The notes: generated by a model from the sequence alone, not told the origin. Shown: positions 1 through 8,486, counted from the first letter of the stretch. The stretch is 48,595 nucleotides of DNA from Bacteroides stercorirosoris (GCF_900142015.1 NZ_FQZN01000038.1:1-48595); one strand, 5' to 3'. Numbers and translations are program-made.

Positions 1-103
1 ACCTTGGAAGTAAACAATTTTAGGAATTAAATTATAGTGAGTAAACTTATTAAGTCATAACAACCGAAGTTGTCAACTAAAACCAGTACACATCAGGCAC
101 TGC

Positions 104-213
104 AGTTCCAATGAAGTGAAACAACAGTTTCAATGGTGTGAAACAATAGTTCCAACCCTATGAAATAATTGTTTCAGTTAGATGAAACTAACATTCCAAT
201 TGTGAGGAACAGA
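104..213. repeat. Five-unit 22-bp tandem array with palindromic units
   Basis: Five consecutive 22-bp units start at 104, 126, 148, 170 and 192. Units 2 and 4 contain a perfect inverted repeat GTTTCA-N6-TGAAAC. Units 1, 3 and 5 keep degenerate arms. The 6-base centres all differ (atgaag, atggtg, accctа-type, gttaga, attgtg), so the arms are conserved and the spacers are not. The array ends about 195 bp before the caspase-like gene. Its function is unknown; binding sites for a dimeric protein or a structured transcript are possible. Confidence 0.85.
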
Positions 214-373
214 GTTGCACTCCCCTTTCTATCCTATCCGAAAGAAAGTAGCTATTCATTCAAAAGAATATTCGCTGCACAACGATAATAATTGCGGACT
301 CTGGAAAAAGCGCCACTCATACTCCACCTCAAAATAATTCAGCTCCAACTGCCACAAATATCCGATAAAAGAC

Positions 374-381
374 TATTTTTG
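374..381 (+). promoter_or_regulatory. Candidate -7 element (TATTTTTG)
   Basis: TATTTTTG matches the Bacteroides -7 consensus TAnnTTTG and lies 27 bases before the start codon of the caspase-like gene. No clear TTTG -33 box was seen, so the promoter could be weak or could depend on another factor. Confidence 0.45.
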
Positions 382-407
382 CGCAGAGCAATCATTTCAA
401 TGAAAGA

Positions 408-1346
408 ATGACAAAATACAGACTACTATTACGATACAGCCTTTTCATCTGCCTATGGCTGAATACCTTTACCGTCTCCGCCCAGACCAACCGGGCGCTG
501 CTCGTCAACATATCGCATTATCCGGACGGAAACGGATGGGAAAATATCCATGCCGACAATGATGCCCGCCTGATGCATTCCCTGCTTGCTGCCTGTGGGT
601 ACCAAGAAACGGGCATCACCACCCTTACCGATGCTCAAGCCACCAAACGAGGCATCATCCGTGCCCTGCAAAACCTTTGCAACTCCACGCAAGCAGGCGA
701 CCATGTGCATCTGCACTTCTCCTGCCACGGCCAGCAGATGATGGACGACAACGGAGATGAAGAAGACGGACTGGACGAAGCCCTGATACCCTACGATGCC
801 CTCTTCTGGTACGAGCCGGGAGAATATGAAGGCGAAAACCACCTGCGCGACGACGAACTTGGAGAATGGATACGCCGCCTGCGACGCAAGGCCGGAGCTG
901 AAGGACACGTCACCGTGGTGCTGGACGCCTGTCACAGCGGCACGGGCAACCGCCTGCCGGAAGCTGATGATTATGTTCGCGGTACAGGCTATATCTTTGC
1001 CCCGGACGACTACGTGCCCACCGCAGGCAAACACCAGGAACTGAGCCTGCACCTGAAACAAGAAGCGGGACTTGCCCCAACAGTGGTTTTCAGTGCCTGC
1101 CTGGCAGATGAAATCAACTTCGAATACTTCGACACCCGGCAGTCGCGCTACTACGGACTGCTTACGTATGCTTTCTGCGAAGCAGCACGGGAAACGAAAA
1201 ATACGTTCCTCAACGTCGACCGCTTCACCCTGTTGCTGAAACAAAAGATGCAAGCATTGACCGCCAACAAGAAGAAAAGAAAACAGACCCCCTACATGGA
1301 GTGTACAAACCCGCAGGATAGTTTTCGCCTCGGACTTAAACCTTGA
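408..1346 (+). CDS. Secreted caspase-like cysteine peptidase (C14/metacaspase type)
   Basis: The protein has 312 residues. An N-terminal signal peptide of about 26 residues ends in an SAQ-type cleavage site, so the enzyme is predicted to be exported. The caspase fold is recognisable: a first strand with Arg-Ala-Leu-Leu-Val-Asn near 29-34, the catalytic His motif SCHGQ (His107), and the catalytic Cys motif LDACHSG (Cys175). An acidic loop DDNGDEEDGLDE (113-124) lies between them, as in calcium-dependent metacaspases. Seven bases separate it from the ECF sigma gene, so it opens a four-gene operon with a second clan CD protease at the end. The natural substrate is unknown. The operon neighbour with a transmembrane anti-sigma layout is the obvious candidate, but this is inference. 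Confidence 0.88.
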   Translation: MTKYRLLLRYSLFICLWLNTFTVSAQTNRALLVNISHYPDGNGWENIHADNDARLMHSLLAACGYQETGITTLTDAQATKRGIIRALQNLCNSTQAGDHVHLHFSCHGQQMMDDNGDEEDGLDEALIPYDALFWYEPGEYEGENHLRDDELGEWIRRLRRKAGAEGHVTVVLDACHSGTGNRLPEADDYVRGTGYIFAPDDYVPTAGKHQELSLHLKQEAGLAPTVVFSACLADEINFEYFDTRQSRYYGLLTYAFCEAARETKNTFLNVDRFTLLLKQKMQALTANKKKRKQTPYMECTNPQDSFRLGLKP

Positions 1347-1353
1347 TACGCCT

Positions 1354-1938
1354 ATGGGAATCATCGCACAACTACTCGGTAAAGGAAAAACCGGCCGCCA
1401 GGAAGAAGTAACCCGTTTATACGAGCTTTACAAACCGCCATTCCTATCGTTCCTCCGCAAATACTACGGCATAGACAAGGAGACGGCATGCGACTTATAT
1501 CAGGAAAGTTTCATAACCTTATGCCAGAACGTGCGTGACGGCAAATATACAGAGGGCCAAGCCTCGCTGAAAACTTATCTTTTCGAGATAGGCAAGCGGA
1601 AAGCCTGCAACTGGATGCGCAGCAACAAGATGGAGCCGGAAGAGGAACAGAACCTCTTCTCCGAATGGATTGCCGCCAACGAAACGCCCCGGGAATGGAG
1701 GGAAGCCCAGGAGATAGCGGCACAATTAGTGCAGGAAACCGAAGAAATCTGCCGCCGCGTGCTTACCCTTTTCTACTGGGAACGCCTGCCGATGGCAGAA
1801 ATAGCCCTGCGGATGAATTACAAAGATGCCGATGTAGCCAAAAACAAGAAAAGTTCCTGCCTCCGCCGCCTGACCTTCGAACTGCAAAAGAGACTGGAAA
1901 CCATTGATATACACTGGAAAAGAAAGGAGAAGAAATGA
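1354..1938 (+). CDS. ECF-type RNA polymerase sigma factor
   Basis: The protein has 194 residues and the two-domain layout of ECF sigma factors. A region 2-like helical block lies at about 20-90 (LYELYKPPFLSFLRKYYG, then DLYQESFITL). A region 4-like HTH lies at about 130-182 (VLTLFYWERLPMAEIALRMNYKDADVAK). It should direct RNA polymerase to a small regulon. Its stop codon overlaps the ATG of the next gene by 4 bases, the usual arrangement of a sigma factor with its anti-sigma regulator. The pairing with that protein is inferred from position and from the partner's membrane topology. Confidence 0.88.
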   Translation: MGIIAQLLGKGKTGRQEEVTRLYELYKPPFLSFLRKYYGIDKETACDLYQESFITLCQNVRDGKYTEGQASLKTYLFEIGKRKACNWMRSNKMEPEEEQNLFSEWIAANETPREWREAQEIAAQLVQETEEICRRVLTLFYWERLPMAEIALRMNYKDADVAKNKKSSCLRRLTFELQKRLETIDIHWKRKEKK

Positions 1939-2549
1939 TAGATACGTACAGAGACAAACAGATAGACCGCTTCATCAACAACGAGATGGCGCCGGAAGAA
2001 CGCGCAGTTTTCATCCGGGAACTGGAAACGGACGGGGAACTGCAACAACAAGTCAAGCTACGTGGCCTCCTGGCAGAAGCCGAAATCAGGGAAGCGGAAA
2101 AAGAAGCGCTCCGCACACTGACCGGAAATTCACGCAGGAAGCGTCTGCGAAGGCTCTGGAGCGGTGCGGCAGCAGCCATTGTGCTGGGCGTACTGTTCTT
2201 CGTCGGCAACAGTCACCGTTATGCTCCGGCAGACATTTTCCGGACTTATTACGTGGAACCGGTCATCGAACCATCAAGAGGTGGAAACGAAACCGCCGCC
2301 ATACTCCACACCGCATCCGGCTATCTGAAGCAGGAACGCGCACAAGATGCCATTGCCTTGCTGACGCCTCAAATACTCGATTCGGAGTATGGAGAAGAAG
2401 CCGAATGGTTATTGCTTTGTGCATATCTGTACGACAACAACCGGGAAAAAGCCAAAGTAACAGCGGAAGCCATCAGCCGGAAAGACGGACTGTATGCAAC
2501 GGAAGCTGCTGCCATTCTGAAACAACTAAATGAGAAATACCTGTTCTAA
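1935..2549 (+). CDS. Single-pass anti-sigma-like membrane protein with TPR-like C-terminus
   Basis: The protein has 204 residues. A cytoplasmic helical segment (1-73) begins with the pattern DRFINNEMAPEERAVF, which resembles the N-terminus of many zinc-free anti-sigma factors. Next come a basic cluster (SRRKRLRRLW, 66-75) and one membrane helix (about 76-91), implying N-in/C-out. The outer part (95-204) has helix pairs like a TPR (AAILHTASGYLKQERAQDAIALL). It overlaps the sigma gene by 4 bases and lies 17 bases before the CHAT gene. It probably holds the sigma factor at the membrane. The exported caspase-like and CHAT proteins would then be on the same side as its C-terminal domain. No characterised family was recognised, so anti-sigma is an inference. 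Confidence 0.65.
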   Translation: MIDTYRDKQIDRFINNEMAPEERAVFIRELETDGELQQQVKLRGLLAEAEIREAEKEALRTLTGNSRRKRLRRLWSGAAAAIVLGVLFFVGNSHRYAPADIFRTYYVEPVIEPSRGGNETAAILHTASGYLKQERAQDAIALLTPQILDSEYGEEAEWLLLCAYLYDNNREKAKVTAEAISRKDGLYATEAAAILKQLNEKYLF

Positions 2550-2566
2550 AACAATCACCAACTACT

Positions 2567-5092
2567 ATGGCACGATACATCACGGGAATATTCATCCTAC
2601 TGCTGGCAAACATCATGCCCCTACAGGCGCAGCGCAAAGAGCCTGAAGTAAAAGCCTGCGAACGCCAGATAGAAAAGCTTCGCAAAGCCCCCGACAACAT
2701 CACCTTTGCAAGAGAACTTCACCGAACGGCACTCTACTGCTTCAACAGGGGTATGTACGATGAAGCCGCATTGCTCGCTTCGCTCACCGTCCCCTTCAAC
2801 GTGCAGGCCAAAGATTCCATCGGCAAACTGCTGCTACCCGCCCTGATACAGTCTTTTTCCTTCAAGGAAGAAGACATGGACTACAGCAATTCTCTGAGCG
2901 AAGACAGCTACAACGCATACGCCCGGCTGGCAAACGCATACACACTGGTGGCAGAAAGCATGATGCACAATGCCCATCTCCGCGGTCATGTCGAGCAAAT
3001 GCTCAAATCCGCCCTAAGCCTATACAGATTTGCGGACGCCAAGTATAATAAGGCCAAGGCTTACACCTTGCAGGGGGATTATTACTATCAGGAGAAACGA
3101 TATGCCGACGCAATCAAATCCTTCAGGAAAGCTGCCGAACTGGGCGAGAAGGCATTCATGGAGTTCGAATTGGAAGAATTAAAGAACAGATGGATCATGG
3201 CGCTCATCCAACACGGGAAATATAAAGACGCGGAGAAAGTGCTCGGTGAAATAAGAGAAACAGATACCCCCACCCGGACTATAACCGGACTCAAGGATGC
3301 CCTATGCAACCGCGCCTGCATAGCCATCATGAAGAAGGACTACGCCACCGCCGAAGCTCTGCGTAAGGAAGCCGGCAGGAGATATCATGAATCGATGAAT
3401 TCGATGGACTTCTACAGGCTGAACGTCCTGCGCAACTTCTTCGACAGCTTTACGCTCGTAGCCCGCTGCTACGAACACCAGAACGAAATCGGCCAAAGTC
3501 TCCAGACTTATCGGGAGATGAAAGAATGTCTTATCAACACATTAGGCCTTTATATACCTTATTATATAGATCTGGACCGCACCAACATGCTCAACCTCTT
3601 CCAGCCCTGGTATGACGAAATGCAGACCTTCGCCTACCGGCATATCAGCCACGGAGGCATGGCGGAATTCATGTACGGCAACGCCCAACTGATGAAGCAG
3701 TTCTTCCTGGTATCGCCTACCATATACAATCCAAAGATGATCTCCATGCAAGGTGACGAATACCTGCGGGAACTCAGCCGAAGACAGTCCAAACTCATGC
3801 TGACGGAAGATGCCATGAACGTGCACCTCAAGGGAGACTACCTGCCCCATATACTGAGCAATATGCGCTCCATGGCACTGAGCAGGGAAGCTGTGACATA
3901 CGTACTGGAGAACGTGGACAAACCTTACCACTGCATTACCGAATGGGAATCGGTGCGTAAGATTATAGCAGCCGACGCAGAAGTGATGGTGGAATTCGTC
4001 TTGATACACCGCCCCGACAACGGTGCGCGGCAATATGCCGCACTCGTCTTTACGGAGGTGGACAAAGCTCCGCACTTTGTCCCGCTTTGCGATGAAGAAC
4101 CGTTAAGAACGGCCCTCAATGACATCGATCATGACCGGCGGAACGACTTCATTCTGAAAAATATCTGGAAGCCCATACAGGCTCATTTCGGCGAGCGGGC
4201 CGTGATTTCCCTCTACCCCACTGGGCTACTGAGCACTGTCCCTCTTGCCGGAATAGTGGACGACAATAATGCGTACCTGTGCAATGACTATGTATTATCG
4301 TTCTATCTCTGTGCCACCGACAGGCTGATGAAGAAATATCATTTATATCCGGAGAAGAAACCGGCCGTCCTGTTTGGCGCGGCGGACTACGGACTCCCGC
4401 CCTCCAAACTGGAGAACCCGGTACGGGGACAAGGGTTTCACTACCTGCCATCTTCCAAAAGGGAAATAACATCCGTCTCCGCCCTACTGAAGGAGAAAGG
4501 ATGCCAGGTAGAAGTATTTTCCGGAAGACAAGCGACGGAAACCGCATTCAGGGATTTATCCGCCCGGAAAGAGTCACCGTTCATACTCCACATTTCCACA
4601 CATGGCTTCTATCTGCCCTACGACCCGGACATTAAAAACAAAGGTCTGAATCAGGAAGGGAAAAGCGGCTATTACAACCCGCTCCTACGCACCGGACTGG
4701 CTCTATCGGGCGCAAGCACAGCATGGAAAGATTCTGCCTCGCTGAACCTGCCGGATGACGGTCTGCTCACTGCTTACGAGATATTCGGCATGAGTCTGCT
4801 GAATACAGAGTTGGTAGTACTATCTGCCTGCAACACCGGATTGGGTGAAATACGTGACGGAGAAGGTGTTTACGGACTCCAACGAGCTTTCCGCTCAGCC
4901 GGAGCAAGAAACATGATTATGACTTTGGCGGAAGTGCCGGATAAGGAAACAGCAGAATTCATGTCGCTGTTTTATCAGAACTGGAAATTGAAGACATCCA
5001 AACGAAAAGCTTTCATTACAGCACAATGGGAAATGGTGAAAAGATATCCGAAGGAACCGGAGAAATGGGCATACTTCGTGCTGGTTGAATAA
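2567..5092 (+). CDS. Secreted TPR-CHAT domain cysteine protease-like protein
   Basis: The protein has 841 residues. A signal peptide of about 22 residues (ending LQAQ) is followed by a long alpha-helical TPR region (about 130-400; for example AKAYTLQGDYYYQEKRYADA). A C-terminal CHAT domain spans about 560-841. The catalytic dyad of the CHAT (separase-like, clan CD) fold is present: His679 in HISTHGFYL and Cys755 in VLSACNTGLG. The downstream GEGVYGLQRAFRSAGARNMIMTLAEVPD stretch is typical of the family. It is the last gene of the operon. The only known precedents for TPR-CHAT proteases near a sigma/anti-sigma pair are conflict systems in which the protease cleaves the regulator. Whether this one does so is untested. 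Confidence 0.9.
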   Translation: MARYITGIFILLLANIMPLQAQRKEPEVKACERQIEKLRKAPDNITFARELHRTALYCFNRGMYDEAALLASLTVPFNVQAKDSIGKLLLPALIQSFSFKEEDMDYSNSLSEDSYNAYARLANAYTLVAESMMHNAHLRGHVEQMLKSALSLYRFADAKYNKAKAYTLQGDYYYQEKRYADAIKSFRKAAELGEKAFMEFELEELKNRWIMALIQHGKYKDAEKVLGEIRETDTPTRTITGLKDALCNRACIAIMKKDYATAEALRKEAGRRYHESMNSMDFYRLNVLRNFFDSFTLVARCYEHQNEIGQSLQTYREMKECLINTLGLYIPYYIDLDRTNMLNLFQPWYDEMQTFAYRHISHGGMAEFMYGNAQLMKQFFLVSPTIYNPKMISMQGDEYLRELSRRQSKLMLTEDAMNVHLKGDYLPHILSNMRSMALSREAVTYVLENVDKPYHCITEWESVRKIIAADAEVMVEFVLIHRPDNGARQYAALVFTEVDKAPHFVPLCDEEPLRTALNDIDHDRRNDFILKNIWKPIQAHFGERAVISLYPTGLLSTVPLAGIVDDNNAYLCNDYVLSFYLCATDRLMKKYHLYPEKKPAVLFGAADYGLPPSKLENPVRGQGFHYLPSSKREITSVSALLKEKGCQVEVFSGRQATETAFRDLSARKESPFILHISTHGFYLPYDPDIKNKGLNQEGKSGYYNPLLRTGLALSGASTAWKDSASLNLPDDGLLTAYEIFGMSLLNTELVVLSACNTGLGEIRDGEGVYGLQRAFRSAGARNMIMTLAEVPDKETAEFMSLFYQNWKLKTSKRKAFITAQWEMVKRYPKEPEKWAYFVLVE

Positions 5093-5154
5093 GTTTCACC
5101 ACAAAGGACACAGATTGTGAGTTATAAGACTAAAACGGTGCAGTAATGAGTTTT

Positions 5155-5243
5155 CACCACAGAGTAACACAGAGTCTCACGGAGTTCTATTCTTTTGATT
5201 TCAAATTGATAAACTCTGTGAGACTCTGTGTTACTCTGTGGTG
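5155..5243. repeat. Dispersed palindromic element, 89 bp (CACCACAGAG family, copy 1)
   Basis: Two arms of about 32 bp (5155-5186 and 5212-5243) are inverted copies with one mismatch. Each begins or ends with CACCACAGAGTAACACAGAG. A partial related half-site (caccacaaaggacacag) lies just upstream at 5096-5112. The element fills the gap between the convergent CHAT and DUF4861 genes. It could fold into a strong hairpin on either strand and serve as a bidirectional terminator. A second copy lies at 37582-37667. Confidence 0.88.
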
Positions 5244-5280
5244 AATTAATTCATAACCCTACAGAAATGAGGTAAAGTGA

Positions 5281-6525
5281 TTACTTTACCGTTACCGTCA
5301 GCGGGTTACGTACCTTCTGAGCATAGTTTGCCATATATGCATTCCATGCTTCCGGAGTCTTGATGTCGGCTTTGTCCCAAGCGGCACCCCAGTAATAAAC
5401 ATATTCTGAACCCGGCTCATAATCGCTGATAGCCAGTACGTGACCATCTGCACCGCCACGCAGCTCGTTCTTTTCCTTTTCGGGGAAGAGCAGAGACTTA
5501 GCTTCCTTCACTGTAGCGGGGAAAGCAGCGCCTACGAAAATCTTACCGTTATTATTGTTCACATTGTCCGTCGGGTCTACATAAGTAATGTAACCGTTAG
5601 CGGCATCAGCCACAACGGCACCATCCGGCTCATGCAAAACGATACCGGCAGCTACCGGAGTCGTTTCTTTCAGATTATCATAAGTAACGACTGTCTTGTT
5701 CAGATGAGAACCTGCATCCAGTGTGATGACACGTGTTTCAATCACCGTAGAGTCACCCTTGACATTCAGCGGATTGTAGACCAGTTTCACCGTGAAACGC
5801 AGCGGGCCATTATCCAGGATATCCTGTGTGGCATAGCAATACGGATAAACGATCTCACCGTCGGGCATCAGAGCAGCAGTACCGCCACCCAGCGTAGGAC
5901 CTACTTTATAGCAGTCCAGACCATTTCCATGGTCTACGTGATAAGAAACCGAATGATACAATTCCTGTGCAGCTTTCGGATCAGTCTTCTTCAATTCAGC
6001 AATCTTAGCTTTGGTCTCCGGATTCAGTTCACCTGCATAACGGGCTTCTACAACCGGTTCGGTCGTATTGTACTTCGTCCATACATCATATCCGAAAGCA
6101 CGTTCGCCAGTCTTCTGCAGAGCAGGACCATACGTACGGAAAGCAACCAGGTCGTTCTCCCAGGCTACGTCGTCCACACGCTCAGGATAATATTTTCCGC
6201 AAGCCTTTACTGCAAACGCTTCCGGCGTACCTGCCTGGATAGTGTAAGTAGCCGTACCGTTAGCTGCCACACTTGCCGGGAAGATAACCTTTTCATCATA
6301 CGTAATCTGATAAGGGACTTGTTGCCCGTCAGCATTCAGAACCACAATCTGAGCGGTGTCAGCCAGCTTCAGCTGGTTGGTGATGTCGCTCATGGCCACT
6401 TCGACCATTTCATTGGAACGCTCCATTGCCAAAGGATTGTTTACCGTTACAGTAACCACATCCTTCGTATTAGTGCAAGCAAAACAGAATAATACTGTTG
6501 CCACTAAAAGAAATAACTTTTTCAT
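5281..6525 (-). CDS. DUF4861 family lipoprotein
   Basis: The protein has 414 residues with a lipoprotein signal (Cys17 in CFAC), so it is predicted to be membrane-anchored. The body (YYPERVDDVAWENDLVAFRTYGPA and FGYDVWTKYNTTEPVV) matches what I recall of DUF4861, a family found in polysaccharide utilisation loci for uronate-containing glycans. It lies downstream of kduI and kduD on the same strand. That suggests a role in handling unsaturated uronate oligosaccharides or their sugars. No catalytic residues can be assigned from sequence. A 191-bp gap with a palindromic repeat separates it from kduD, so co-transcription is likely but may be attenuated. Confidence 0.75.
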   Translation of the reverse strand: MKKLFLLVATVLFCFACTNTKDVVTVTVNNPLAMERSNEMVEVAMSDITNQLKLADTAQIVVLNADGQQVPYQITYDEKVIFPASVAANGTATYTIQAGTPEAFAVKACGKYYPERVDDVAWENDLVAFRTYGPALQKTGERAFGYDVWTKYNTTEPVVEARYAGELNPETKAKIAELKKTDPKAAQELYHSVSYHVDHGNGLDCYKVGPTLGGGTAALMPDGEIVYPYCYATQDILDNGPLRFTVKLVYNPLNVKGDSTVIETRVITLDAGSHLNKTVVTYDNLKETTPVAAGIVLHEPDGAVVADAANGYITYVDPTDNVNNNNGKIFVGAAFPATVKEAKSLLFPEKEKNELRGGADGHVLAISDYEPGSEYVYYWGAAWDKADIKTPEAWNAYMANYAQKVRNPLTVTVK

Positions 6526-6579
6526 ATTGCTTAATCAATTTGCTTTTTAGTCAACAAGGTCTCAGAGAAACGCCTCTCA

Positions 6580-6709
6580 GTTGACAAGGCTTCAGGGAAC
6601 AAGTTGACAAAGAAAAGATATTAGTGTAAAGCAAACAAGGTTTCAGCCCCAAGTCAGCCGGAAGGGGTGTTCCCTCCTCAACAACTTGTTCCTGAAACCT
6701 TGTCCACTA
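6580..6709. repeat. Imperfect palindromic element with ACAAGGyTTCAG motifs
   Basis: The left arm (about 6580-6608, gttgacaaggcttcaggg then aacaagttgac) and the right arm (about 6678-6709, its near reverse complement) can form a long stem. Additional direct copies of ACAAGGTYTCAG occur at 6553-6565 and near 6629-6640. It fills the gap between kduD and the DUF4861 gene. It may act as an intercistronic hairpin that trims or attenuates the kdu transcript. Confidence 0.7.
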
Positions 6710-6716
6710 ATTATTA

Positions 6717-7508
6717 TTAAGGTTGTTTACCGATGTAAGCCAGAATACCACCGTCTACGTAGAGTACGTGGCCGTTTACGAAGTCAGAAGCGTCGGAAGC
6801 CAGGAATACGGCAGGACCCATCAAATCTTCAGGAGTACCCCAACGTGCAGCCGGAGTCTTGGCAACGATGAATGCATCGAACGGATGACGTGATCCGTCA
6901 GCTTGCGGTTCGCGAAGCGGTGCAGTCTGCGGAGTAGCGATGTAGCCCGGGCCGATACCATTACACTGGATGTTGTATTCACCGTACTCGGAAGCGATGT
7001 TACGGGTCAGCATCTTCAGTCCACCCTTGGCGGCAGCATAAGCAGATACAGTCTCACGACCCAGCTCGCTCATCATAGAGCAGATGTTGATAATCTTACC
7101 GTGACCTTTTTTAATCATAGAAGGGATAACAGCTTTTGATACGATGAACGGAGCGTTCAAATCGACGTCAATCACCTGACGGAATTCAGAAGCTTTCATT
7201 TCGTGCATCGGGATACGTTTGATGATACCTGCATTGTTCACCAGAATATCAATTACGCCCACTTCTTTCTCAATCTGGGCAACCATAGCATTCACCTGGT
7301 CTTCGTTCGTCACGTCGCATACATAACCTTTAGCATCGATGCCTTCAGCCTTGTAAGCAGCCAGACCTTTGTCTACCAGTTCTTGTTTGATGTCGTTGAA
7401 CACGATTTTTGCACCGGCTTGCGCGTATGCGGTTGCCAAAGCAAAACCAATTCCGTAAGAAGCACCGGTTACGAGTGCTACCTTGCCTTCTAATGAAAAG
7501 TTTACCAT
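6717..7508 (-). CDS. kduD: 2-dehydro-3-deoxy-D-gluconate 5-dehydrogenase (KduD, SDR family)
   Basis: The protein has 263 residues and is a classical short-chain dehydrogenase. The nucleotide-binding motif TGASYGIG is at 14-21, NNAG at 91-94, and the Ser144/Tyr157/Lys161 catalytic set sits in ICSMMSELGRETVSAYAAAK. It should reduce 3-deoxy-D-glycero-2,5-hexodiulosonate to 2-keto-3-deoxygluconate using NAD(P)H. Gluconate 5-dehydrogenases are close relatives. The neighbouring kduI, which makes its substrate, supports the KduD call. Length and start agree with the family. Confidence 0.9.
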   Translation of the reverse strand: MVNFSLEGKVALVTGASYGIGFALATAYAQAGAKIVFNDIKQELVDKGLAAYKAEGIDAKGYVCDVTNEDQVNAMVAQIEKEVGVIDILVNNAGIIKRIPMHEMKASEFRQVIDVDLNAPFIVSKAVIPSMIKKGHGKIINICSMMSELGRETVSAYAAAKGGLKMLTRNIASEYGEYNIQCNGIGPGYIATPQTAPLREPQADGSRHPFDAFIVAKTPAARWGTPEDLMGPAVFLASDASDFVNGHVLYVDGGILAYIGKQP

Positions 7509-7578
7509 AAATTTATTTACTTAGGTTTAAAAATTACTTGTTTCTTAATTACGATTCAGATTCGCAGTTTACTCAATA

Positions 7579-8421
7579 TTATTTCAGGTCGGTAATCAAA
7601 GAGAAGTCCTGATCTCCATAGTCGAGGTTTTCACCGCCCATACCCCAGATAAAGGTATAGTTGTGAGTAGCCGCGGCAGAGTGGATGGACCATTCGGGAG
7701 ACAATACAGCCTGGTCGCCCTTCATCCAGATGTGGCGGGTTTCGTCAACTTCGCCCATGAAGTGGCAGACAGCTTGGTCTGCAGGTACTTCAAAGTAGAA
7801 GTATGCTTCCATACGGCGGCTGTGAACGTGTGCCGGCATTGTATTCCATACGCTGCCCGGAGCAAGTTCCGTCATACCCATCTGCAACTGGCAGGTAGGC
7901 AACACCTGATTCACCAGCATCTTATTTATATTACGGTGATTGGAGCCTTCCAGACTACCCATTTCAGCAACTACGGCATCAGCTTTCGTCACTTTCTTGT
8001 CAGGATAGTTACGGTGGGCGGTCAGAGAGTTGAAGTAGAACTTGGCAGGATTCTTTTCGTCCTTGCTTTCGAAAGTCACTTCGCGGTCACCCGAACCCAG
8101 GTAGAGAGCTTCTTTAAAATCCAATTCGAATACAGCGTCACCGGCTTTCACTACACCGGGACCGCCTACATTATAAATACCCATTTCACGACGGGTCAGG
8201 AAGAAAGGAGCCTTCAACGGATCAATAGCTTCCAGTTTCAACACTTCGCCCACGGGCATTGCACCACCCACAACCATACGGTCGTACATGGAATATACCA
8301 TATTTACTTCGTTAGCAGAGAAAACCTTTTCGATAAGAAAATCACGACGGATGCGTTTGGTATCATAACTTTTTGCATCTTCGGGATGCGCTGCATAGCG
8401 AATTTCATAGTTCGTTTTCAT
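7579..8421 (-). CDS. kduI: 5-dehydro-4-deoxy-D-glucuronate isomerase (KduI)
   Basis: The protein has 280 residues, the usual KduI length, and a cupin fold. Zinc ligands expected for the family are visible: His198 and His200 (PAHVHSRRMEAYFYFEVP), Glu205, and His247 (SPEWSIHSAAATHNYTFIWG). It isomerises 4-deoxy-L-threo-5-hexosulose uronate, the product of unsaturated uronyl cleavage, to the KduD substrate. It is the first gene of the kduI-kduD-DUF4861 set; 70 bases separate it from kduD. A TAnnTTTG box lies 66 bases upstream of its start. Confidence 0.93.
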   Translation of the reverse strand: MKTNYEIRYAAHPEDAKSYDTKRIRRDFLIEKVFSANEVNMVYSMYDRMVVGGAMPVGEVLKLEAIDPLKAPFFLTRREMGIYNVGGPGVVKAGDAVFELDFKEALYLGSGDREVTFESKDEKNPAKFYFNSLTAHRNYPDKKVTKADAVVAEMGSLEGSNHRNINKMLVNQVLPTCQLQMGMTELAPGSVWNTMPAHVHSRRMEAYFYFEVPADQAVCHFMGEVDETRHIWMKGDQAVLSPEWSIHSAAATHNYTFIWGMGGENLDYGDQDFSLITDLK

Positions 8422-8486
8422 AATTCTATTACGTTTTAAAGTTTATAATAATCGGTTATTGGCATACCTCGTTTACGTACACGATG

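Larger units (their letters stand above)
1..407. other. Intergenic region upstream of the caspase/sigma operon
   Basis: No credible coding region was seen. The stretch holds a five-unit 22-bp tandem array (104-213) and a candidate -7 promoter element (374-381), both listed separately. The remainder is AT-rich without a recognisable structure. Confidence 0.6.

Noticed and set aside
453..1364. A 303-codon open frame on the minus strand opposite the caspase-like gene
   Set aside because: It is antisense to a gene with a signal peptide and clear catalytic motifs, has no family resemblance and no promoter. It is a shadow of codon bias. The same applies to long opposite-strand frames over the DUF4861, tyrS, kduI, truB/queA and susC genes.
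1511..2209. Several 60-150 codon minus-strand frames opposite the sigma and anti-sigma genes
   Set aside because: They have arginine/serine-rich translations typical of antisense noise and no start context; the plus-strand genes explain the region.
1904..2533. A 209-codon plus-strand frame overlapping the anti-sigma-like gene in another frame
   Set aside because: It is rich in Arg/Thr/Gln with no domain, while the overlapping frame encodes a basic-flanked membrane helix and is coupled to the sigma gene by a 4-base overlap.
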